This document shows, piece after piece, positions 31,615-40,716 of a DNA stretch of 64,000 nucleotides; the stretch's first letter is position 1; the number at the start of each line of letters is the position of its first letter. The notes under the pieces were generated by a model. That model was not told the origin of the DNA and ran no database searches. It was given only the letters and a program-made list of their open reading frames with translations. The stretch lies in NCBI GenBank assembly GCA_020633195.1, contig JACKEC010000033.1, positions 28,713-92,712 on the forward strand, in the 5' to 3' direction. The position numbers were made by a program, and so were the translations under genes. Source of the stretch: Sandaracinaceae bacterium (GTDB lineage Bacteria > Myxococcota_A > Polyangia > Polyangiales > Sandaracinaceae).

Positions 31615-34600
31615 AGCGCCTGCTCTCGGCGAGCCTCGTCCTCGCGCTGACCGGGACGGCCTCCGCGCAGGGCACCGGCGGCGCCGACATCTCCGGCCGC
31701 TTCCAGGACCCGGCCGAGGAGACGCGCGTCCAGCTCGACGAGGGCGACGCCCCCCGCCAGCGCGACGGCGAGAGCCTCGAGGATCGCCTCTACCTCCGCG
31801 AGCGCCCCGACGTCGTCGGCGACGCGGTCCGCGACTTCCAGAGCGAGCAGCTCGAGCGGCTCCTGCACGAGCGCGAGGCGCTCCTCGAGACGCGGCGGAA
31901 CACCGCGATCGAGCTCCTCGAGCAGTTCATCCGCGAGGAGCCCGAGAGCGCGGCGGAGATGCCCGACGCGCTCCTGCGCCTCGCGGAGCTGCGCTGGGAG
32001 GAGGCGCGCGCCACCTACCTGCGCACCTACGCCGCCTATCAAGAGGTGCCGCCCGAGAACCGCAGCGCCGAGCCGCCCGGCCCCGACTACTCGGCCTGCG
32101 TGACGCTCTACGACAGGATCCTCGAGCGGCACCGCAACTTCGATCGCTACGACCTCGTGCTCTACATGAAGGCGTTCGCGATGACGGAGGCGGGCCAGCC
32201 CGAGGCGGCCCTCGATCTTTACCGGCGGATCCTCGCCGAGTTCCCGCAGAGCCGCTTCATCCCCGACGCGCACATGGCGCTCGCCGAGGAGCGCTTCGCC
32301 CTCGCCGACTTCGCCGGCGCGCTCGAGCGCTACGAGCTCGTCCTCCCGTTCCGGGACAGCGACCTCTACGGCCTCGCGCTCTTCAAGAGCGCGTGGTGCC
32401 TCTGGCGCCTCACCCGCACCACCGAGGCCGCGACGCGGTTCCGGCAGGTGCTCGATCTAGGTCGCGGCACGGGCGGTCGGGTCAGCGCCGAGCAGCGCTC
32501 GCGCCTGCGCGAGCTCCAGAACGAGGCGCTCGAGTACCTCATCCAGGTCTTCACCGAGGACGAGACCAACACCGCGCAGGACCTCTTCACGTTCCTCGAG
32601 GAGATCGGCGGCGAGCGGTACGCCGACCGCGTGCTCGTCCGCCTCGCGCAGCGCTTCTACGAGCAGGATCGCTGGGAGCACGGCATCGACGCCTACCGCC
32701 TGGTCCTCGACCGGATGCCCGCCGACGAGCGGGCGCCGCAGTGGCAGCTCGCGATCGCGCGCGGCCGCGCCGCGCTCGGCGAGTCGGACGCGGCGGTCGC
32801 GGCGCTCCAGGAGATGGCGCAGCTCTACACCGGGCAGAGCGACTGGGTCCGCCAGCAGAGCGACCCCGAGGTCGTCGCCGAGACCGAGGCCCTGATCGAG
32901 CGCGCGATCCGCGTGCGCGCGATGCGCTACCACGACCTCGCGCAGCGCGAGAACCGGCTGCCGCTGTTCGAGCGCGCGGCCGACCTCTACGGCATCTACC
33001 TGACGCACTTCGGCGACTCGGAGCAGTCCTACGACCTGCGCTTCTACCGCGCCGAGATCCTCTTCCACCGCCTCGAGCGCTGGGACGACGCGGGCCAGAC
33101 CTACCTCGCCGCCGCGCAGCAGAACCCGGGCGGCGCGCACACCCGCGACGCGCTCTACAACGCGATCGGCGCGTTCGAGCGCGTCCGCGAGGCGCAGCTC
33201 GCGCGGTGCGCCAGCCAGGGCGGCGCGGCCGCGGCGACACCCGCGACGCCGCCGCCCGCGACCCCCGCGCCCGCCGCGGCCGCGACCGACGACGCCGACG
33301 ACGACGCAGACGCGGACGACGCCGAGCCCGAGGCGGCGCCCGACGATCCGTGCGGCGAGACCGACAACGACCGCCGCTTCGCGGCCGCCATCGAGCTCTA
33401 CGTCGAGCTGTTCCCGGACGACCCGGACCTCCCCGAGATCCTCTTCCGCCAGGGCCGCCTCTACTACGACCGCGGGATCTACGACCCGGCCGTGCGCCTC
33501 TTCGGCCAGCTCCTCGAGCGGTTCCCGAACAGCCCCTACTCGGTCACCGCCGGCGAGCTCATCCTCGAGAGCTTCAACCGCGCGCGCGACTACCAGAACA
33601 TCGAGAGCTGGGCGCGCCGCCTCAAGGAGGCCCCCGCGTTCCAGACCGAGGAGTCGCAGCGGCGGCTCGACGCGCTGATCCTGCAAGCCGTCTTCGCCAC
33701 CGGCGAGCAGCTCGCGCAGCGCGGCCAGCACGACGAGGCGGCGACCGCGTACCTGCGCGCCGCCCGCGAGTTCCCACGCGACGAGCGCGCGCCGCAGGCC
33801 TACTTCAACGCCGGCGTCGAGTACCAGGCGGACGGCAACGTCGCGGGCGCCGCGAGCGCGTACGACCAGCTCGTCGAGCACCACCCGAACACGACCATCG
33901 GCGCGAGCGGCGCGTGGTCCGGCGCGACGATGTACGAGTCGATCGCCCAGTTCTCGGACGCGGCGCGCTTCTACGAGGCCTACGGCGAGCACTTCCCGCA
34001 GGGCGAGCAGGCCGCCGACGCGATGTACAACGCGACGCTGCTCCGCATGACCGCGGGCGACAACGACGCGGCGGTCCGCGACGGGCAGCGCTTCCTCGAG
34101 CGCTTCGGGAGCCACGAGTCGGCCGACGAGGTGACCTTCCTGATCGCGCGCGCGCACGCTCAGGCCGAGCACTGGGAGCAGGCCGCGGACGTCTACAGGA
34201 ACTTCATCCGGCGCACGCACAACGTCGCGCGTCAGGTCGAGGCGAACACCCGACTCGGCCAGGTGCTCATGTCCTCGGGCGATCCCGAGGCCGCGGACCG
34301 CGCGCTCGGCGCCGCGGTCCGGCTCGCGCGGCGCTCGCGCGCGCGCCTCGGCGACAGCGGGCTCTACTACGCCGCGCAGGCGCGCTACCTCCAGGCCGAG
34401 CGGATCCTCGCCCAGTACGAGGAGATCCACATCGCCGGCCCGATGGCCGGGCTGCGCCAGCGCCTCGAGCGCAAGAGCGAGCTGCTGCGCCGCGCCGCCG
34501 AGGCGTTCGCCGAGGTCGTGCAGTTCAACGTCGCCGAGTGGGTCACCGCGTCGCTCTTCCAGATCGGCCGCAGCTACGAGCTCTACGCCGAGGGCCTCCG

Positions 34601-35012
34601 CAACGCGCCGACGCCCGAGGGCCTCACCGAGGAAGAGGAGCAGGCCTACTTCGATCAGCTCCAGGGCTTCGTGATCCCGATCGAGGAGCGCGCGCTCGAG
34701 GCCTACGAGGGCGGCTACGGCACCGCGATGCAGCTGCGCATCTTCAACTCGTGGACGGCCCGGCTCCGCGAGGGCCTCACCCGGCTCAACGACGTGCAGT
34801 ACCCGCCGCTCCGCGAGATGGGCGGCGAGCTCGCCGAGGGCGCCGCGATCCCCACGCCGGGCGCGCTCGACGGCCTGCGGCGCGGCGAGCCGGCGGCCGA
34901 ATCGACGGAGACCCCCGCGACGCCCGCGACCGCGCCGAGCGCCGAGGCGGCCACGCCCGACGCGGCGGCGCCCGCGACCCCGAGCCGACGTCGCCGGAGG
35001 CGCACGCGATGA
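31611..35012 (+). CDS. Large periplasmic TPR protein, GltD/NfsD-like
   Basis: 1133 residues, signal peptide (TGTASAQG). It consists of many TPR-type repeats (for example GQPEAALDLYRRILAEFP, ADFAGALERYELVLPF, GNVAGAASAYDQLVEHHP). An acidic low-complexity insert (residues ~555-585, many DDAD) breaks the array in two, and the C-terminus is an Ala/Pro linker followed by RRRRRRTR. The size and place in the operon fit GltD/NfsD. Coupled to both neighbours by 4-bp overlaps. It probably forms an extended periplasmic scaffold connecting inner- and outer-membrane parts. Confidence 0.7.
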   Translation: MKRLLSASLVLALTGTASAQGTGGADISGRFQDPAEETRVQLDEGDAPRQRDGESLEDRLYLRERPDVVGDAVRDFQSEQLERLLHEREALLETRRNTAIELLEQFIREEPESAAEMPDALLRLAELRWEEARATYLRTYAAYQEVPPENRSAEPPGPDYSACVTLYDRILERHRNFDRYDLVLYMKAFAMTEAGQPEAALDLYRRILAEFPQSRFIPDAHMALAEERFALADFAGALERYELVLPFRDSDLYGLALFKSAWCLWRLTRTTEAATRFRQVLDLGRGTGGRVSAEQRSRLRELQNEALEYLIQVFTEDETNTAQDLFTFLEEIGGERYADRVLVRLAQRFYEQDRWEHGIDAYRLVLDRMPADERAPQWQLAIARGRAALGESDAAVAALQEMAQLYTGQSDWVRQQSDPEVVAETEALIERAIRVRAMRYHDLAQRENRLPLFERAADLYGIYLTHFGDSEQSYDLRFYRAEILFHRLERWDDAGQTYLAAAQQNPGGAHTRDALYNAIGAFERVREAQLARCASQGGAAAATPATPPPATPAPAAAATDDADDDADADDAEPEAAPDDPCGETDNDRRFAAAIELYVELFPDDPDLPEILFRQGRLYYDRGIYDPAVRLFGQLLERFPNSPYSVTAGELILESFNRARDYQNIESWARRLKEAPAFQTEESQRRLDALILQAVFATGEQLAQRGQHDEAATAYLRAAREFPRDERAPQAYFNAGVEYQADGNVAGAASAYDQLVEHHPNTTIGASGAWSGATMYESIAQFSDAARFYEAYGEHFPQGEQAADAMYNATLLRMTAGDNDAAVRDGQRFLERFGSHESADEVTFLIARAHAQAEHWEQAADVYRNFIRRTHNVARQVEANTRLGQVLMSSGDPEAADRALGAAVRLARRSRARLGDSGLYYAAQARYLQAERILAQYEEIHIAGPMAGLRQRLERKSELLRRAAEAFAEVVQFNVAEWVTASLFQIGRSYELYAEGLRNAPTPEGLTEEEEQAYFDQLQGFVIPIEERALEAYEGGYGTAMQLRIFNSWTARLREGLTRLNDVQYPPLREMGGELAEGAAIPTPGALDGLRRGEPAAESTETPATPATAPSAEAATPDAAAPATPSRRRRRRTR

Positions 35013-36136
35013 GCGCGCTCCGCCACGCGCTGCTCCTGCTCTGCCTCGCCGCCCTCGTCGGCTGCGGCGGCACCACCGACGGGCCGACCACGCTCACCGA
35101 GCTGCCGCCCGTCGACCCGGCGGCCGCGCGCGAGTTCCAGGCGGGCGTCCGGCTGCTCGCCCGCGGCGGCCGCGCGCGCGAGGATCGCGCGGCCGAGCAC
35201 TTCGAGGCGGCGCTCGCGATCGACGCCAACCTCTGGGAGGCGCACTACAACCTCGGCGTGATCGCGCGCGGGCGCGGGGAGCTGCGCCAGGCCGTCGAGC
35301 GCTTCGAGCAGGCCCGCGCGATCCAGCCCGCCGCCGGCGAGGTGCTCGTCGGCCTCGCCGAGGCCCGCAACGCGCTCGGCGAGCGCGACCAGGCCGCGTC
35401 GCTCCTGAACGACTACGTCAGCGGCCACCCCGACAGCATCCCCGTGCGGCTCGCGCTCTCGGCCGTCGAGCGGCAGCGCGGCAACCACGACGCGGCGCTC
35501 TCGCACGCCCGCGAGGTGCTCGTCCGCGAGCCGCGCAACGTCGCCGCGCTCACCGAGATCGGGCGCATCTACAGGGCGCGCGAGCAGTACGACGTCGCCC
35601 AGCTCGTGTTCCAGAAGGCGATGACCATCGACGAGGGCAGCGCCGCCCTCCACAACGAGATGGGCCTCCTCGAGCTCGCGCGCGGCGACACCCAGGCGGC
35701 CTTCGAGCAGTTCGCGCAGGCGATCCAGATCGACCCCGCGTTCGCCGCCGCGCACCTCAACCAGGGCTCGGTGCTGCTGCACGCCGGCGACTACGAGGGC
35801 GCCGCGACGGAGTACCGAGCCGTCCTCGAGCACGACCGCGATCACGTCGAGGCGCGCGTGGCCCTCGGCGCCGCGCTCCGCGGCCAGGGCGAGCACCGCG
35901 AGGCGCGCCGCTACTACGAGGCGGTCCTCGACGATCACCCCAACCACCCGGCGGCGCTCTTCAACATGGGCGTGCTCCTCGCCGAGTTCCTCGATCAGCG
36001 CCCGCAGGCGAGAGACCTGTTCGAGCGGTTCCTACGTGTGGCACCCTCTTCGGGGGAGTATCGGGAGATGGCCGAGCAGTACCTGCGAGACATCCCGGCC
36101 CCTGGCGCCGCGGCGCCAGCGGGAGGTGGCGAGTGA
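35009..36136 (+). CDS. TPR lipoprotein, GltE/NfsE-like
   Basis: 375 residues from an ATG in an ATGA overlap. Lipoprotein signal with lipobox LVGC (Cys19). At least eight canonical TPRs, with motifs such as LWEAHYNLGVIARGRGEL, NVAALTEIGRIYRAREQY and HPAALFNMGVLLAE. The anchored-TPR architecture and its position after the large TPR gene are those of GltE (AglT) / NfsE, an outer-membrane-associated lipoprotein. The open frame upstream of this start is the shadow of the previous gene. Confidence 0.78.
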   Translation: MSALRHALLLLCLAALVGCGGTTDGPTTLTELPPVDPAAAREFQAGVRLLARGGRAREDRAAEHFEAALAIDANLWEAHYNLGVIARGRGELRQAVERFEQARAIQPAAGEVLVGLAEARNALGERDQAASLLNDYVSGHPDSIPVRLALSAVERQRGNHDAALSHAREVLVREPRNVAALTEIGRIYRAREQYDVAQLVFQKAMTIDEGSAALHNEMGLLELARGDTQAAFEQFAQAIQIDPAFAAAHLNQGSVLLHAGDYEGAATEYRAVLEHDRDHVEARVALGAALRGQGEHREARRYYEAVLDDHPNHPAALFNMGVLLAEFLDQRPQARDLFERFLRVAPSSGEYREMAEQYLRDIPAPGAAAPAGGGE

Positions 36137-36495
36137 GTCGCCCGACGCGCCTGCTCACGCTCGCGGTCCTCTCCGCGCTCGCCTGCGGCACGTTCTCCAC
36201 GGCGATGGGCCAGGATCGCGAGGAGCCCGCCGGTCGCGACGAGGCCGCGCTGTTCGACGACGTCGAGGGCGAGGACGCGACCGACCAGGACGTCGACTCG
36301 CAGCTCCGCAGCGAGGGCGGCGAGAAGGTGAAGGTCTTCCGCTTCAGCGGCCTCGACCTCGCCGGTCGGCTGAAGTCCCCGCAGCTGCTCTACTTCCTCA
36401 ACCGGATGCGCGCCGAGTTCGATCGACCGCGGCTCCCGCACCGCTCCTTCATCCCCGAGCTTCAGCGCTCCAGCCAAGGCAAGGCGTTCCGATGA
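36133..36495 (+). CDS. Small secreted protein, GltF/NfsF-like
   Basis: 120 residues, GTG start in a GTGA overlap. Signal peptide (FSTAMGQ), a short acidic segment, then a conserved-looking block: FRFSGLDLAGRLKSPQLLYF followed by RMRAEFDRPRLPHRSFIPEL. Its size and its place between the GltE-like lipoprotein and the AgmX-like protein match GltF/NfsF. It could be a periplasmic adaptor. No further motifs. Confidence 0.62.
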   Translation: MSRPTRLLTLAVLSALACGTFSTAMGQDREEPAGRDEAALFDDVEGEDATDQDVDSQLRSEGGEKVKVFRFSGLDLAGRLKSPQLLYFLNRMRAEFDRPRLPHRSFIPELQRSSQGKAFR

Positions 36496-36508
36496 GGTCT
36501 GCCTGACG

Positions 36509-37879
36509 ATGGCGAAGGTCTCGCAGTCCGAGCGCCGTCTGCGCGTGGCGCTCGTCTTCGGCGGCGCCATCCAGGCGGAGGAGACGCTCGACAAGCCCAA
36601 GAACGTCACGCTCGGCTACACCGACCTCGACGTCCTGCCCCTGCCCGACGGCGTCACGTCGCTCGACCAGCTCACGCTGCTGCGCTGGACGGGGACGAGC
36701 TACAACGTCCTCCTCGAGCCGTCGATGAGCGGCGCGATCTGGGTCGGCGGCCAGCGCCGCGAGGTCGCCGCGCTCCGCGCGATGGGCCAGACGATCGAGC
36801 TCGGCCCCGACGACTACGGCGTGCTCACGCTCGGCAACGCCGCCGTCTTCTTCCAGATGGTGCGCCGCGCGCCGCGCATCGGGATGGGGATCCCCACGTT
36901 CCTCGCGGAGCCCGCGCGCCTGCTCGCGCTCGGGCTCTCGCTGTTCCTCCACGCGGCGCTGCTCGCGCTGCTGTTCCTCGCGCTCGCCGAGTCGCCGCAC
37001 ACCGACGACCTCGAGCTGCCCACCGACCTCATCCGGCGCTTCATGGTGACGCCGCCCCCCGAAGACCTCCTCGAGCCCGAGGACGCGGGCGGCACCGACA
37101 CCGAGGACCCGGGCCTGCGCGACCGCGACGAGGCGGGCGGCGAGGCGGCCGAGGAAGAGGAGGGCCGCGTCGGTCGCGAGGACGCGCAGCAGGAAGAGAC
37201 CGAGATGGAGGGCGAGATCACCGGCGGCGGCGCGGCCGAGCGGGTCTCGAACCTCGGCCTCCTCGGCGCCATCCGCGGCGGCGAGGGCGAGAGCAACGCG
37301 CTCTCCGAGGCCCTCGAGGGCCCGAGCATCGCCGACCTCCTCGGCGGCCTCGGCTCTTCGCAGACGGTGATGGGTCGCGGCTCCGGAGGCACCGGCCTGC
37401 GCGGCACGGGCAGCGGCGGCGGCGGCACCGGCCGAGGCACGCTCTTCGGCTCGGGCACGATGGGCACGGGCGTCGGCGCTGGCCGCGGCGCGGGCGGCGG
37501 TCGCGGCAGCGGCGGTCCGGGCGCGCGCGGTCGCCCCGCGGCCGAGGTCCGCGTCCACATGGAGACCGCCACCCCGCGCGTGAGCGGCTACCTGTCGCCC
37601 GAGCAGATCATGCGGGTCGTGCGCCGCAACCAGTCCGCGGTCCGCTACTGCTACGAGAACGAGCTGCAGCGTCAGCCGAACCTCCGCGGCCGGATCGAGA
37701 TCCGCTGGCGCATCGCCCGCAACGGCACCGTGTCCAGCGCGAGCCGCGCGAGCTCGACGATGCAGAACGCGCGCGTCGAGGGCTGCATCGTGCGGCAGGT
37801 CCGGCGCTGGCGCTTCCCGGAGCCCGACGGCGGCGAGGTCGACGTCAACTTCCCGTTCATCTTCGGCACCGGCGGCTGA
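36509..37879 (+). CDS. AgmX/PglI-type TonB-like protein, GltG/GltJ/NfsG-like
   Basis: 456 residues. A ~130-residue N-terminal cytoplasmic beta-rich domain is followed by one membrane helix (~137-160), an acidic segment and a long Gly-rich linker (~270-360). The C-terminal ~95 residues are the AgmX/PglI C-terminal domain: LSPEQIMRVVRRNQSAVRYC, then GRIEIRWRIARNGTV and VRRWRFPEPDGGEVDVNFPF. The last domain is TonB-like and predicted to contact outer-membrane partners. In M. xanthus GltG/GltJ use such a domain to couple the inner-membrane motor (AglRQS) to the periplasmic complex. No motor genes are in this window. Confidence 0.8.
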   Translation: MAKVSQSERRLRVALVFGGAIQAEETLDKPKNVTLGYTDLDVLPLPDGVTSLDQLTLLRWTGTSYNVLLEPSMSGAIWVGGQRREVAALRAMGQTIELGPDDYGVLTLGNAAVFFQMVRRAPRIGMGIPTFLAEPARLLALGLSLFLHAALLALLFLALAESPHTDDLELPTDLIRRFMVTPPPEDLLEPEDAGGTDTEDPGLRDRDEAGGEAAEEEEGRVGREDAQQEETEMEGEITGGGAAERVSNLGLLGAIRGGEGESNALSEALEGPSIADLLGGLGSSQTVMGRGSGGTGLRGTGSGGGGTGRGTLFGSGTMGTGVGAGRGAGGGRGSGGPGARGRPAAEVRVHMETATPRVSGYLSPEQIMRVVRRNQSAVRYCYENELQRQPNLRGRIEIRWRIARNGTVSSASRASSTMQNARVEGCIVRQVRRWRFPEPDGGEVDVNFPFIFGTGG

Positions 37880-37891
37880 CGCCTCGCCTCG

Positions 37892-38908
37892 ATGTGGCGC
37901 GAGACGTCGGTGCTCGTCGCGCTGGTGACGGCGTGTTGCTGGCCCGCTCCGACCCAGCCCCCGGATCCGACGCCGACCGAATTCGCGTGGCCCGCGGAGA
38001 CGACCCGCTGCTCGCTGCTCGGTGATCGCCTCGTCCTGACGGTCCCCGTCGGGCCGAACGCGCCGACGCGAGAGCCGTACCCCGTGGATCCCGGGCGCGT
38101 GGAGCGCGACTTCATCTACGCCGGTCAGGATCCGGGGGTCGAGCTGTCCCTCGAGGACCTCCCGGCCGAGCTCCCCGAGGCGGACGTCGAGGCCGCGGTC
38201 GCGCGCGAGCTCGGGCAGGGGTGGCCGAGCGCCGCGCTCTTCGGGCAGATCTCGTCGATGCCCGTGAGCGCTCCGGACGTGCGCGTGTGGCGAGCCGCGA
38301 TGCAGCGCCGAGCCGACGGCGAGCGACCGATCGCGGCCTACCTCGTCGTCCTCCCGGACGGGCATCCGATCGCGATCCGCGCCGAGGTCCCCCTCACCGC
38401 GACCGGGAGCGACGACGACGGGCGAGCCCTCGCCGACGCGATCGTGAGCCGCCTCGAGGTCGGCGCCGGCCGGTGGACCGCGCCGCCCGGAGACCGGCGC
38501 GGCGACGAGCTGTACGAGGCGGTCACCGTCCCCGCGGGCTGGGCGCACACCTTGGCGATGGGCGGCAACGAAGACCCGCCCTACGAGACCCCGTTCCAGG
38601 AGACGCTCGCCCCGGTTCGAGCCGTGGGCGCGCCCGCGCGGGTGGCCGTCGTGGCTCGGTCCGGCCTCTGCGCGTCGCGCCCCGCGGGCCTCGATCCGCC
38701 GTGGTGGAGCTCCTCGACGCCCGCGGTCGAGGTCCCCGGCACGATGTTCGGGCAGCCCATGGTGTGGCGCGCCTTCGGGCCGACGCTCTGCTGGGAGATC
38801 CCCGATCCCGAAGACGGACACGGCGGCGAAGCCTGGGAGCTCTGGGCCACCAGCGAAGCGGACCGCGCGCTCGCGCTCGAGGTCGCGGCGAGCGCGACGC
38901 GCCGATGA
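37892..38908 (+). CDS. Unrecognised lipoprotein (338 aa)
   Basis: Signal with lipobox-like VTACC near residue 15, then a Pro-rich linker. No known domain. The central part has a YLVVLPDGHPIAIRAEVPLT strand pattern and the C-terminus ends in ATRR. It follows the AgmX-like gene by 12 bp and might be the last gene of the operon. Its last ~20 bp (GGCGAGCGCGACGCGCCGAT) begin a stretch that is repeated at 40220, part of the duplication scars described under findings. Confidence 0.65.
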   Translation: MWRETSVLVALVTACCWPAPTQPPDPTPTEFAWPAETTRCSLLGDRLVLTVPVGPNAPTREPYPVDPGRVERDFIYAGQDPGVELSLEDLPAELPEADVEAAVARELGQGWPSAALFGQISSMPVSAPDVRVWRAAMQRRADGERPIAAYLVVLPDGHPIAIRAEVPLTATGSDDDGRALADAIVSRLEVGAGRWTAPPGDRRGDELYEAVTVPAGWAHTLAMGGNEDPPYETPFQETLAPVRAVGAPARVAVVARSGLCASRPAGLDPPWWSSSTPAVEVPGTMFGQPMVWRAFGPTLCWEIPDPEDGHGGEAWELWATSEADRALALEVAASATRR

Positions 38909-39010
38909 TCGGCCCTCGGGACCAGCGCCATGCTGGAGAGGTCCGCGTGTCGGGCGTCGGGCTCGACGTGGCGTCCGGAGCGGCGGCTACTCGGCCTCGT
39001 CGTCGGCGGC
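38886..39010. pseudogene. Deletion remnant of membrane-protein gene A
   Basis: Bases 38886-38936 match the start region of gene A (40220-40270) and bases 38938-38974 match its last ~37 bp (40676-40712), so the middle ~400 bp of the gene has been lost. A poorer match to the gene A/gene B junction (CTACTC..CCTCGTCGTC) continues to ~39010. The rest of the 149-bp gap before the RCC1 gene shows nothing else. Confidence 0.7.
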
Positions 39011-39057
39011 CATCGAGCCCCTTCCGCCCCTCGCCCCAGTCCCCGTAGGCTGCGCGC

Positions 39058-40164
39058 ATGAGCCGATGGAGCATGGTCCTCTCGAGCCTCGTGCTCGCCG
39101 CCTGCGGGGGCTCGCAGCCCTCGGGGACCGAGCCCCCCGCTATCCCCGCCGCCGAGTCGGGATCGCTTCGAACGCTGGCGTCGAGCGGAGACGGCCTGAG
39201 CTGCGCCATCCTCGACGGCGCCGTCCGATGCTGGGGCCGCGGGTTCGGCGCTCGCGCCGTCCTCGTCCACGGCACGGAGGGCGCCGAAGACCTCGCGTTG
39301 GCTGGCGAAGGGGGGTGCGCGGCGCTGGCGAGCGGTGCCTGTGCGTGCTGGGACGACCCCGAAGATCCTCACGCCGAGTGGCTACTCGAGGCGGAGGCGG
39401 ACGGAGAGGCCAGCGCGCTCGCCGCGCAGGCGCGCGCCGGTGAGGCGCCCGCGAGCCCCGTCGTGGCGGAGCCCGTGGCGGGGGTGGACGACGCGGAGCG
39501 TGTGCGGCTCGACGACGGCGCCTTCTGCCTGCTTCGACGCGGTGGCCGCGTGTCCTGCGCAGAGGCCCGTGGAGGGTTCGAGCCTGTCGCGGAGCTCGCC
39601 GGCGTCCTCGACCTCGACGTTCTCACGAGGGTGGGGCCTGGCGTGTGCTACGTGGACGCCGAAGGCGCCACCTGGTGCTGGGGGCTCGGTCGGGACGGCG
39701 ACTCGGGCGGCCCCGCGGGCTGGACCCCGGGGTCCCGCAGGCGCCTCGAGCTGCCCCTCGCCACGGAGGTCATCGTCCTCGACGCCATGCTCGAGGTCGT
39801 CTGTGTGGTGAGCCGAGAGCACCGGCTCGCGTGTCAGGGAGACTTGCCCGAGCCGATCCGCGCCCTCACCGAGAGAACCGACGTGACCGGCCTCCTCCGA
39901 CCGGCGATCCCGGCGTTGTGCGTGCGCACCGCTCGCGCAGGCGCGGTGTGCGCCGACCGGTCGGCCGTGACCCACCCTCCGGGGGCGGCGTTCGAGGAGA
40001 TCGTGGTCGGGCGGTCGGGGACGGCCGAGCTCGGCTACGGCTGCGGTCGCCGCGGCGCGGACGTCCTCTGCTGGGGTGACAACTCGCGCGAGGGTCTCGG
40101 CGTGGGGGAGGTGGGCGAGGCCGGCAGCTCGCCGACCCCGCGACCCGTCGTGATGGCGCCGTGA
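39058..40164 (+). CDS. RCC1-repeat-like lipoprotein
   Basis: 368 residues with a lipoprotein signal (LAAC, Cys15). Repeated motifs of the type C-A-I-x-D-G-A-V-R-C-W-G-R-G, VCYVDAEGATWCWGLG and YGCGRRGADVLCWGDN, each with two cysteines around a W-G, are RCC1/ATS1-like blades as found in many myxobacterial lipoproteins; a seven-bladed propeller is likely, with some blades degenerate. No enzymatic role expected. It lies between two fragments of gene A. Confidence 0.75.
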   Translation: MSRWSMVLSSLVLAACGGSQPSGTEPPAIPAAESGSLRTLASSGDGLSCAILDGAVRCWGRGFGARAVLVHGTEGAEDLALAGEGGCAALASGACACWDDPEDPHAEWLLEAEADGEASALAAQARAGEAPASPVVAEPVAGVDDAERVRLDDGAFCLLRRGGRVSCAEARGGFEPVAELAGVLDLDVLTRVGPGVCYVDAEGATWCWGLGRDGDSGGPAGWTPGSRRRLELPLATEVIVLDAMLEVVCVVSREHRLACQGDLPEPIRALTERTDVTGLLRPAIPALCVRTARAGAVCADRSAVTHPPGAAFEEIVVGRSGTAELGYGCGRRGADVLCWGDNSREGLGVGEVGEAGSSPTPRPVVMAP

Positions 40165-40175
40165 GCCCGCCGGGC

Positions 40176-40226
40176 CGTGCGCGGCAGGAACGGCGCTGGC
40201 GCTTCTCCGAGCCCGACAGCGGCGAG
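40176..40226. pseudogene. 51-bp copy of the 3' end of the AgmX-like gene
   Basis: 40176-40226 is ~90% identical to 37789-37837, the codons for the RRWRFPEPDGGE region of the AgmX-type C-terminal domain. It then runs directly into the block shared with 38886. Too short to be a gene; a scar of an older duplication or deletion. Confidence 0.65.
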
Positions 40227-40263
40227 CGCGACGCGCCGATGATCGGCCCTCGGGACCGGCGCT

Positions 40264-40716
40264 ATGCTGGCCCTCGTGATCGCCCTCGGCCGCGGCCTGG
40301 TGCTCGGCGCGCTGCTCGCGCTCGCGGCCGCGCCGGCGCGCGCGCAGGACGCCGAGCCGCCGGACGACGGCTCGTGGCAGGAGAGCTCGCACCCCCACTG
40401 GGAGCTGCTCGCGGTCGGCCTGTCCGTGTTCACGACCAGCTACGTCGGCGCGTCGCTGACCATCTTCGTCGCGGAGCAGGACCGCTGCTACCCGGGCACG
40501 CCTTGCGAGGACGCGCCGCTCGCGTTCCTGCCCTTCGCGCACCTCCTCGGGGGAGGCGCGGAGGGAGGGCTCTACGTCGGGATGGTGGCGATCGTGTGCG
40601 AGGCCGCGGGGCTCGTCCTGACCCTCATGGGCGCGGCGATGCAGGAGCGGACGATCCGGCATCGAAGACCCGGGGAGGTCCGCGTGTCGGGCCTCGGGCT
40701 CGACGTGGCGTTCTGA
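40264..40716 (+). CDS. Small membrane protein (gene A, intact copy)
   Basis: 150 residues. The N-terminal hydrophobic segment with APARAQ reads as a cleavable signal; two further membrane helices are near residues 46-66 and 98-122, joined by a loop with two cysteines (DRCYPGTPCEDAP). The C-terminus has a short conserved tail, EVRVSGLGLDVAF. I do not recognise the family. Two broken copies exist in the window (38886-39010 and 42925-43111). It converges with gene B. Confidence 0.7.
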   Translation: MLALVIALGRGLVLGALLALAAAPARAQDAEPPDDGSWQESSHPHWELLAVGLSVFTTSYVGASLTIFVAEQDRCYPGTPCEDAPLAFLPFAHLLGGGAEGGLYVGMVAIVCEAAGLVLTLMGAAMQERTIRHRRPGEVRVSGLGLDVAF

